Source: Hypomesus transpacificus
Taxonomy: Eukaryota; Chordata; Actinopteri; Osmeriformes; Osmeridae
DNA: 64,000 nucleotides
Reading direction: 5' to 3'
Assembly (NCBI RefSeq): GCF_021917145.1
Contig: NC_061073.1
Location: forward strand, 16,699,942-16,763,941
The first letter of the stretch is position 1; every line of letters starts with the position of its first letter. Below are positions 57,101 through 64,000 of the stretch, piece by piece. Under the pieces are notes generated by a model. The model searched no databases. It saw only the letters and a program-made list of their open reading frames with translations, and was not told the origin of the DNA. Both the position numbers and the translations under genes were made by a program.

Positions 57101-60100
57101 GTCCCAGTCTGTGTCTCAGTCCCAGTCTGTATCTCAGTCCCAGTCTGTATCTCAGTCCCAGTCTGTGTCTCAGTCCCAGTCTGTGTCTCAGTCCCAGTCT
57201 GTATCTCAGTCCCAGTCTGTGTCTCAGTCCCAGTCTGTGTCTCAGTCCCAGTCTGTATCTCAGTCCCAGTCTGTATCTCAGTCCCAGTCTGTGTCTCAGT
57301 CCCAGTCTGTATCTCAGTCCCAGTCTGTGTCTCAGTCCCAGTCTGTGTCTCAGTCCCAGTCTGTATCTCAGTCCCAGTCTGTATCTCAGTCCCAGTCTGT
57401 GTCTCAGTCCCAGTCTGTATCTCAGTCCCAGTCTGTGTCTCAGTCCCAGTCTGTGTCTCAGTCCCAGTCTGTATCTCAGTCCCAGTCTGTATCTCAGTCC
57501 CAGTCTGTGTCTCAGTCCCAGTCTGTATCTCAGTCCCAGTCTGTGTCTCAGTCCCAGTCTGTGTCTCACCTCCTCTTGCCCTACAGGCACTTCTCTCCAA
57601 GCTCCATTCTTTGTCTGCTGTCTCTCTCATTGACACACCCCATCTGTCAGACTCTGCTTTCAAGGCCATCGCTGAGGTGGCCAATCTGAGGACGTTCATC
57701 ACTGAGGGTAAGGGACTGAATGTGTGTGTGAGTCCTCCATATCTGGCAGAGGGAGACAGTGCTCAAGAGGCTTAACCAACTTGGACCAAATTCAGAGGCT
57801 ACACAAACATCTGTGTGTGTGTGTGTTCATGCAGGAAACCCTCGCATGACTGACGTCAGCTGGAAGGCTCTGTGTCGCAGCTCCCCTGGCCTCACCAGCC
57901 TCCACGCCGCCCAGTGTCCCAGGATGACTGACGTCAGCCTCAAGGCCATGGGCGTCCTGAGGAACCTGCTGAACATCAACATCTCTCACTGTTGCAGGTG
58001 TGTGTGTTTTCCCTCACCAACACTTGGAATCCCACAGTGTATGTGAATATTGTTTTGCTTGAATATGTATATGAACAATCCAGAGCTGTGTGTTGCAGGG
58101 TGACTGACATGGGGCTGTGTGTTGCAGGGTGACTGACATGGGGTTGTGTGTTGCAGGGTGACTGACATGGGGCTGTGTGTTGCAGGGTGACTGACATGGG
58201 GCTGTGTGTTGCAGGGTGACTGACATGGGGCTGTGTGTTGCAGGGTCACTGACATGGGGCTGTGTGTTGCAGGGTGACTGACATGGGGCTGTGTGTTGCA
58301 GGGTGACTGACATGGGGCTGTGTGTTGCAGGGTGACTGACATGGGGCTGTGTGTTGCAGGGTCACTGACATGGGGCTGTGTGTTGCAGGGTGACTGACAT
58401 GGGGTTGTGTGTTGCAGGGTGACTGACATGGGGCTGTGTGTTGCAGGGTGACTGACATGGGGCTGTGTGTTGCAGGGTGACTGACATGGGGCTGTGTGTT
58501 GCAGGGTCACTGACATGGGGCTGTGTGTTGCAGGGTGACTGACATGGGGCTGTGTGTTGCAGGGTCACTGACATGGGGCTGTGTGTTGCAGGGTGACTGA
58601 CATGGGGCTGCGTTACCTGACAGAGAGCCCTTCTGCCTCCAGGCTGCTGGAGCTGAACCTGGGTCACTGCAGCCGCATCAGCGACCTGTCCATCATGAGG
58701 GTGGCACAGAGGTGAGGGACAGGGCACGCACACCCAATTCAAGTTCATTTAAACTTTATTTCAGACACATCAAATAAAAAAAACTCTACAGAATACAAAA
58801 ACAATACAAGGACAGACAGTACTATACAGGGCATAGACAGATTTACAGTGATTAAACACATAAACAGACTGCCCAATACCTATTATGTGTTTATATATTT
58901 ATGAGTGTTCCAGTAGACATCCATAGACATGCATGTGAATGTTTATCTTTCCCAGGTTTTTAGATGTGTGTGTATGTGTGTGTTAAGGTGCTCCACGCTG
59001 AAGCACCTGAGTGTACGTTACTGTGACAACCTGACGGACGCTGCCCTGGAGTGGCTAAGCAGCAGCTCCATCATCTCTCTGGACATCAGCGGCTGCAACG
59101 TACAGGACCAGGTGTGACAGAGCGCACACACACAGCCTGTGTTCACAGGGACTGACTGATCTCTGCAGCACTGACAGTGTTGAGTTCACAGGGACTGACT
59201 GATCTCTGCAGCACTGACAGTGTTGAGTTCACAGGGACTGACTGATCTCTGCAGCACTGACAGTGTTTTGTTCACAGGGACTGACGTTACTTGGTGGAAA
59301 CTGTGGCCTGAAGAAGCTGGTGGCCTCTGAGTGTGTGTGGATCACAGACATCAGCATAGAGGTGCAGGACGGCAGTTCGTCTGGTCAAGGGGACAACGTG
59401 TCAACAGCACCTTTCAATTTGATTGTCATTTGCCCCTCCTTCTCCTACTCTTCTCACTTTGACCCTCTCCTCCTCTCCCATACTCCCTTTCTCGCCACCC
59501 AAGGGTAGAAGTTCTGCCGAGAGGTGCCAGGTCTGGAGCAGCTGGACGTGTCCCACTGCGTGTCCCTGTCTGACCAGGCCATCAAAGCCCTGGCCTTCTA
59601 CTGCAGGTCCCTCATCTCCCTAAACATGCAAGGCTGCCCAAAGGTGCCAACCCCAAATCACACTCACTATTGGAAAGGAATGTTTCAATACTGAATTTAA
59701 TGTCATACCCACCTCAGCAAAAAACAATAGATGAATAAGTGCTGAATGAGAAGTTCTATTTTTCAAAGCATCAGTCTGTTTTCTCCCAGATGACAGACAT
59801 GGCGGTGCAGTACCTGGCGGGCACAGGTCACTTCCTGCGGGAGCTGGACCTGAGCGGCTGCATGCTGCTGACGGACAAGACAGCTCGCCTACTGCAGCGA
59901 GGCTGTCCTCAGCTCTACAGCATCAGCATGAACTACTGCACCGCCATCTCCAAGTAACACATCTGAACATTTATTAACACATAAAAACACACAGCTATAA
60001 AAACATGTTTAGACACTGATTAAAAAACATTGACATATAAATACAGACAGAAGCCATGATGTGTGTGTGTGTGTGCTCCTGCAGGCTGGCCGCTGTGAAG

Positions 60101-60361
60101 CTGCAGACAAGGGTCAAGCTCTGGGAGCATAGCCATGACGACGCCCCCTACTGGTTCGGCTACAACAACCTGGACCAGCTACTGCAGCCAATCAGAAAGC
60201 CTGGCAAAGTAGATGACACTTGGGAAGAGGAAGAGCAAGCAACCGTTCTCAGAAACACCAGCTTCCATGACAACAAGAGCAGGAATGAAAGAGGCGTGTC
60301 CTCGACATGTGCAGCCAACCGGAGTAATCAAAGAATGACCAGAATGAATACCGGTTATTAA
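42176..60361 (+). CDS. fbxl13: FBXL13 (DRC6), F-box/LRR dynein regulatory complex subunit
   Basis: Subunit of the nexin-dynein regulatory complex of motile cilia. Twenty-one coding exons join in phase (837 aa): 42176-42250, 42520-42626, 42740-42833, 42934-43001, 46227-46381, 46541-46650, 47854-47955, 48920-49015, 49145-49280, 54267-54319, 54463-54563, 55208-55337, 56038-56136, 57587-57707, 57835-57997, 58592-58711, 58988-59111, 59278-59361, 59509-59643, 59790-59953, 60085-60361. The start is [20 protein letters not shown]. Next come a helical IQ-like region ([17 protein letters not shown]), an F-box split over exons 7-8 (LPCKVSLL then [20 protein letters not shown]) and many cysteine-containing LRRs ([42 protein letters not shown]). 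The C-terminus has [10 protein letters not shown]. An ATTAAA at the stop codon may serve polyadenylation. Introns 4 and 9 host opposite-strand genes. Confidence 0.95.
43580..45061 (-). CDS. secreted octapeptide-repeat protein, family unknown
   Basis: Two exons join in phase 1: 44992-45061 (donor AAAG|GTGAGT) and 43580-44847 (acceptor CCAAAG|GC), giving 445 residues. Exon 1 starts [20 protein letters not shown], which looks like a signal peptide with cleavage near CFPAQK. The middle is rich in Pro, Ser, Thr, Gln and Gly with few hydrophobic segments (for example [20 protein letters not shown]). The C-terminal third is about 15 copies of QNSGGFLP with single variants ([24 protein letters not shown]), ending QNSGLD and TAG. 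The gene lies wholly within fbxl13 intron 4 on the other strand. I do not recognise it. Its composition would suit an extracellular matrix, egg-coat or mineral-associated protein, but that is a guess. The start at 44803 is only an internal Met. Confidence 0.7.
43596..43967 (-). repeat. 24-bp coding minisatellite
   Basis: About 15.5 copies of a 24-bp unit (plus strand gaggaaccctccactgttct) encode the QNSGGFLP repeats. The unit length keeps the frame. Most differences between copies are gag/ggc swaps. Confidence 0.97.
46690..47600 (-). pseudogene. non-LTR retrotransposon reverse transcriptase fragment
   Basis: On the minus strand, frames at 47068-47454 and 46793-47296 together resemble the RT domain of Rex/CR1/L2-type LINEs: [68 protein letters not shown]. 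The expected catalytic FADD is replaced by FANY, and at least one frameshift separates the parts, so the copy is dead. A 51-bp tandem duplication lies at 47461-47563. In fbxl13 intron 6. Confidence 0.9.
48422..48560. mobile_element. retrotransposon 3' end remnant
   Basis: The stretch aaggcaagtttatttgtaga, gcacatttcaacaacaaggc and attcaaagtgcttcacataa is a common fish interspersed repeat. Family not assigned. In fbxl13 intron 7. Confidence 0.6.
49589..53879 (-). CDS. lrrc17: LRRC17, secreted leucine-rich repeat protein 17
   Basis: Secreted LRR protein (called p37NB in human, linked to osteoclast regulation). Six coding exons join in phase: 53758-53879, 53103-53588, 52639-52835, 50600-50755, 49992-50133, 49589-49880 (464 aa; human 441). 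A signal peptide is clear ([20 protein letters not shown]). Two LRR blocks follow. The first has [35 protein letters not shown] and a [13 protein letters not shown] cap. The second has [34 protein letters not shown] and NPWVCDY. The C-terminus has [16 protein letters not shown]. Met at 53873 is an alternative start two codons in. The gene is nested in fbxl13 intron 9 on the opposite strand, as in human. The exon 4 donor is tandemly repeated. Confidence 0.94.
50484..50612. repeat. 28-bp minisatellite copying the lrrc17 exon 4 end and donor
   Basis: Five copies of a 28-bp unit (tgtgtggatgtgctccaggt then ctctcacc). On the gene strand each reads CATCCACACAG|GTGAGAG (one copy GTGCGAG), the exact end of lrrc17 exon 4 with its donor. 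Confidence 0.95.
50776..52600. other. lrrc17 intron 3 / fbxl13 intron 9, non-coding
   Basis: Holds a 38-bp tandem repeat (51170-51345) and an inverted SINE-tail fragment near 52055-52100 (ccaaagcgacttccaaa). Nothing coding was recognised. Confidence 0.5.
51170..51345. repeat. 38-bp minisatellite rich in AGCTAGCCTAGCTA palindromes
   Basis: About four and a half copies of agcagtaacattagctagcc tagctatctagggatttg. Alternate copies carry tagcctag or taggctag, which is an inversion of the same core. Confidence 0.9.
52946..53055. mobile_element. palindromic MITE, copy 2
   Basis: The arms gccgcgtttcccagatttgt and aacgaatctgggaaacgtgg are near inverted repeats around palindromic aagctcttaacgctaagagc units. 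Same family as 36544-36685. It sits just upstream of lrrc17 exon 2's donor side. Confidence 0.75.
54551..54775. repeat. 29-bp minisatellite copying fbxl13 exon 11 end and donor
   Basis: Eight copies of a 29-bp unit (gagagctgtccaggtacaca gagaggaca). The first copy is the genuine exon end and donor (CTGTCCAG|GTAAAC at 54563/54564). Copy four also has GTAAAC, the rest GTACAC/GTACAG. Confidence 0.95.
54838..54931. mobile_element. half copy of the CAGGGTTCTCC hAT-like MITE
   Basis: tttgaatcaggtgtgctgga through gaccagggttggagaaccct matches the right half of the element at 1882-2094. The left half is missing. In fbxl13 intron 11. Confidence 0.75.
56137..57570. repeat. 18-bp minisatellite, about 77 copies, in fbxl13 intron 13
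   Basis: Four to five copies of a 12-bp unit (gtctgaatctta) start at the exon 13 donor. About 77 copies of the 18-mer gtctcagtcccagtctgt follow until 57569, ending some 17 bp before the exon 14 acceptor. Two variants (gtgtctc, gtatctc) alternate in ordered patterns. The period of 18 leaves at least four frames open, so the roughly 500-codon ORFs here are artefacts. Confidence 0.97.
58086..58616. repeat. 29-bp minisatellite copying the fbxl13 exon 16 acceptor
   Basis: Eighteen acceptor motifs (gtgtgttgcag|ggtgactgac) lie at an exact 29-bp spacing from 58098 to 58591. Only the last leads into the full exon 16. The unit includes the pyrimidine/TG tract, the AG, and about 15 bases of exon. A few copies have ggtcactg. 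Confidence 0.97.
59141..59287. repeat. 43-bp minisatellite copying the fbxl13 exon 18 acceptor
   Basis: The motif gttcacag|ggactgac recurs at 59141, 59184, 59227 and 59270, a 43-bp period. The last is the real exon 18 acceptor (exon starts at 59278). Confidence 0.95.
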
Positions 60362-60699
60362 AGGACCCATTTCTTCATGGAATTCCATGTTTTTATATTA
60401 GATACATATTCCATCATACATCCCCAGGGGAGCACGTCCACACACTCACCAGCCCTGCTAATCATGACCTATATATTCTTTCTTTTAGTTTGGGTTTCAT
60501 TTAGCATTTGAAATAACTTAAAAAACAAAACATGATTGATTACATACAATATCCATTTTAGTACATCCCAGGAAACGTTTCTAAGCGATGGTTCTTCCAA
60601 ATGGGGTCAAACTGTGTGGGTCCATTCTGCCGCCTGGGGGGTGGGCATATCATGGCTGCTCTACTGCCCAGGTTTCAAGGGTTCGAGGAAGGGACGAAC

Positions 60700-63183
60700 T
60701 CAGCTCCCCAGTTTCAGGGACTCAAACCAGCTCTGTGTCTTCACCCTAACGGTGCCTCTGTCTGTCTGGGCGTCAATCCACTGTCCGTCCTGGGGCTGGT
60801 TCATAAAGCCTAGGAAGAGGTGGGGGGGTAGCGTAGCGTTAAAAGGTTTGTCTTCCAGTGAGCTACGAGCAGGTCGAGCAGGACTCACCAGTGATGTGAG
60901 TTTGGCCACTTTTGGAGTAGCAGGCTGCTTCCTGCAGGGTGACCTCTGGACTGAGCTCCACAGAACCCCCACGCAGCCTCAGGCCTGCCCGGGAGGAGGC
61001 AGGCACACGCACGCACACTGAGCCTGACCAGGAAGGGGAAGAGACAAAGATGACTCAAGCTATTTCAGACAGGAAGCCTCCCTCCAGCCTGACTGTATTC
61101 CTGGTCACACCTTCCAGGCTGCTGAGCTCAGCCGTGCCGCTCTCTCCCACGTAGGCATCAACGTCTCCCCTCAGGGAGGACACGTGGAGGTGGCTGCTGG
61201 AGCTGTCTGAAGACAGGAGACTCACCATCAACATGTGTCTTCAACACCACCCACAGAGGAGGTGGACTCAGCTTACCTACTACGATGTCCCCAGCCTCTG
61301 ACCGCACGCTGGCATTCCCTGAAGAGGGAAACATGAGGGTTTAGGTTGGCAGTTCTATGGGCGTATGTGAAGCCCTCTGTGACATGCTTGCGTGTAAAAA
61401 GGGCTATACAAATATATTTGATTTGATGAGGGTGTGAACAACAGGAACAGGATTTATTGCAATTTAGGTGCAATTCCATGACATGTTCATTTAAAAAGTG
61501 AGCTCAAATAAAAATGTTGTCCATCAATCTTGTATAAAAACCCTGAACATCATTCATGACGTGTGTTCCTCACCGTGCACATGACCCAGCTGGATGGGTC
61601 CTGAGCTGGAGGAAACCAGGATGTTTTCAGCATAGATGGCTTTTATCTTCAGAGGGCCACGCTCCGTGGCCACCCCAAGCACCGTCCCCTGGACCTTCTT
61701 CATGTCCACCGCCTGGAAACACAACATTCTGAGGTGGAACTTCAAGCTCACTTGTCTTAATGAGCAAACACATTAGGTCTATAGAATATGTAGTTTAACA
61801 TTGCTATCTAGTGTCTATTAGGGGGCAGCTACTAAACACAGGAGGAAAAACACTTAGACCTGAATATTTGGTCCGAAGAAACAAACAGTATAGTGCATAA
61901 ACATAACAGTAATTATTCTGAATCAATGATTCTCAGATCTACACACTTGTGGACTAAGGAAGGCGGTGCCCTCATGAAAACCCCCAGCGTTCCAAACACC
62001 ATGATGAAGCTCCACCACATGCAGTTGGTCCCCTTTTCATTTGTTGGGCCCTGCCCCCTAGACAGCCTACAGCTCGTGAACCAGTCGTACCCCATCCCCT
62101 GTGGCGCTGATGTCCACATTGCCGTGGATAGTTCCCCCGCAGGTGATGGCCCCGCCCTGGGTCCGTACTTCTACCCGGTGAGCCTGAGGAAGGAGGAGAG
62201 TGATGTCAGATTCAGGCCAAGTCATTTAACCCCAGCTTTCCCCTCACCCTGCCTCATATCTATATTATTCTAATCATATTTGTACGGCTTTGTTTTGCTT
62301 ACAAAAGTCACAAGTATGTTTAGAATATTTACAGGATGAAGGAATAGTTGGGCATTTATGAATGACGGTAAGGTGTACCTTGACAGAGTGCAGCACGCAA
62401 TTCCCCCTCTCTGTCTGCACCTTGCACACGTCACACTCCATGTTCTCGACCCGAACATTACCTTCTCCTTTAGCTGTGATGTAAAGATCTGTAAAAGATT
62501 TTAATATACGTTACAGAAACTAAACACATTCTAATGAGCTTCAAGCGTGGTGACCCTTTCTGAAACGTCAATAAATCGTTTTAGCTGCAATGCTTAGTTT
62601 CATAACATTGCAGCATCCTCTAAAGCTGCCGTCGCCACACCCCTGAACAACATGGCGTAACATTAAGAGTGATCTTTCTGACTATGTCTATGAATAGGAT
62701 AACACATCTGTGCGACACACAAATTCTACCCAATGACCAGATGCAGACATCATTTGACCACTCACCACTTTTTACCGGAGCAGTCAACTCCACGGACATG
62801 TTGCTGTTGACCTTCTCTGACAGAATGAGTAGCTCCTTACTTTGGTCATCGTAGTGCACATGGACGTTGTCCAGCTTGATTCCCTGGTCGGCACTGGTAC
62901 CGTGAACGGTGATGAAAGCACGGTTCGACTCAGGGAAAGCATGTGGGTCTAAAGGACGTATGGAAATGCTGCAAGTGAGTTGTGCGCGCACTTTGCTGAA
63001 TGGGTTAACAACTAGAGTCCATTGCTTGAGCGGTTTGTTTATCTCATACGGCGTTGAGGCGCACGGAGAAGTGGAAAGAGTCCGCGAAGTGTGTTGGAAA
63101 GTAAAGTTAGGCAGGGTCTTCTGACGGGGTTTCCAACGCACAAGTCTAAAGCAGACCCTCAACGTAGTTGTGTACCACAGCAT
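60700..63183 (-). CDS. fam185a: FAM185A, DUF4097 adhesin-like protein
   Basis: Poorly characterised vertebrate protein with a beta-helical DUF4097-like putative adhesin domain. Eight coding exons join in phase: 62766-63183, 62379-62488, 62091-62183, 61574-61712, 61277-61318, 61111-61206, 60889-61023, 60700-60809 (380 aa; human about 392). The N-terminus (MLWYTTTLRVCFRLVRWKPR) is basic and could be a mitochondrial targeting signal. Family matches are LKQWTLVVNPFSKVRAQL, SIRPLDPHAFPES, VELTAPVKSG, GGAITCGGTIHGNVDI, GPIQLGHVHG and the C-terminal TVRVKTQSWFESLKL. An upstream in-frame Leu-codon stretch has no ATG, so 63183 is the start. The 3' end converges on fbxl13, with 338 bp between stops. 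Confidence 0.93.
61345..61435 (+). mobile_element. LINE-like 3' tail fragment, second copy
   Basis: gaagccctctgtgacatgct plus tgcgtgtaaaaagggctata matches 31065-31163. In fam185a intron 4. Confidence 0.6.
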
Positions 63184-64000
63184 TACGATCAGAGCTTTCA
63201 AGCAATTGTGCAGAACGTAGTCAAACGCATTTCATAATGTCCGTGTGAAACAGCGACCTAAAATAACCCATTCGAGGAAAAAAAACGAGACTCTTTTGGG
63301 CAAAGCTAAGGATAAAACGTAGTTGCAGCACAAAGATCACTGACCAATAGCCCTGCTTGGCAGCAACTCCTTTAGGTAACATGTTCAGCGTGTGTCCCCT
63401 GTTATCACATGTGCCCTTGGTTGCGCGAGAAGTAAAACGTTGTAATGCGCATGTCTTGTGTTTTTCTACGTTGTTCTGGGAAATTGAGTCTTTTGCGACA
63501 AGAAAATAATAATTAACAAAAATACAATGTAAGTGTAGCTAGCCCTTTACGCTGCGCCACTGCAATGTTGCCAGCATCATTTAGACAGGTTATTATGTTA
63601 ACCTTATTATGTTTTATATTATAATGAAAACTAAATTTTTGACGTTCAGTCAAGGCCTTGCGTGAAAGAAATGTGGAGAATTGAGAGAAAAGCCATTGTC
63701 ATTTGGTTGGTTTATGATCTTTGCGGACTTTACGAAGACAGATAATGTTTTTTCACACAATTCTATTTAATGTGTTTAATTTTATTTCAACATAGAGTAT
63801 AAAACATTCAACGGTAATATATCAATTGACTATCAAACAATCATTCCAGTACAATAGCGATTACCTTTTCTTTACACAACCAAATTACCAAAAACACTTC
63901 GAAAGAGAGTAGTTTCTCATTCCGTCACAGCTCTATAAATCATGTTTCCACATTTCTTACCAGTAGTAAACAATATAAGAAGATTAAAAACGTCTGTAAA
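63184..64000. promoter_or_regulatory. fam185a upstream region, nothing else recognised
   Basis: The promoter side of fam185a is followed by AT-rich sequence to the window end. No gene, repeat or RNA was recognised. Confidence 0.35.

Noticed and set aside
55978-57702. Four open frames of about 500 codons (both strands)
   Set aside because: They are translations of the 18-bp intronic minisatellite, whose period is divisible by 3. Only 56038-56136 and 57587-57707 within this span are real fbxl13 exons.

Overview
This is a piece of animal nuclear genome, almost certainly from a teleost fish. The genes are split by GT-AG introns. Fish-type repeats are common: a Tc1-like transposon, hAT-like MITEs, tRNA-derived SINEs with the conserved tail, and Rex/L2-like LINE debris. 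There are many minisatellites. I rebuilt each gene by hand by matching translated segments to remembered vertebrate family sequences and requiring splice sites and codon phase to agree across every junction. No alignment was run. I cannot name the species.

Layout. 1-552: broken Tc1-like element. 1434-4193 (-): ergic2, lacking only its last exon(s), which should lie left of the window. 4714-6020: large fold-back transposon. 6755-7664 (-): kxd1, ending inside a 40-bp minisatellite. 8.4-13.6 kb: repeat-rich gap with two members of an element family carrying a RecQ-like helicase fragment. 13619-15153 (-): sinhcaf, with a long acidic tail. 18895-36182 (-): dennd5b, 21 coding exons (1271 aa by my count). 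38248-40782 (-): armc10. 42176-60361 (+): fbxl13 (drc6), 21 coding exons, with two genes nested inside on the opposite strand: an unrecognised secreted repeat protein (43580-45061) and lrrc17 (49589-53879). 60700-63183 (-): fam185a, converging on fbxl13.

The ergic2, sinhcaf and dennd5b group recalls human 12p11. The armc10, fbxl13 with nested lrrc17, and fam185a group recalls human 7q22, including relative orientations. Functions are mixed: ER-Golgi cargo cycling (ergic2), lysosome positioning (kxd1), Sin3-HDAC chromatin (sinhcaf), Rab GEF (dennd5b), mitochondrial or ER membrane ARM protein (armc10), ciliary dynein regulatory complex (fbxl13), secreted LRR (lrrc17), and an adhesin-like protein (fam185a). 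They are neighbours, not a pathway.

The most unusual signals are three. (1) Minisatellites repeatedly sit on gene boundaries: splice donors, splice acceptors and stop codons have been copied in tandem with the flanking intron in ergic2, kxd1, dennd5b, armc10, fbxl13 and lrrc17. (2) A secreted protein with about 15 copies of an eight-residue motif is nested in an fbxl13 intron and matches no family I know. (3) A transposon family with 9-bp target duplications carries the start of a RecQ/WRN-like helicase; one copy sits inside a SINE.
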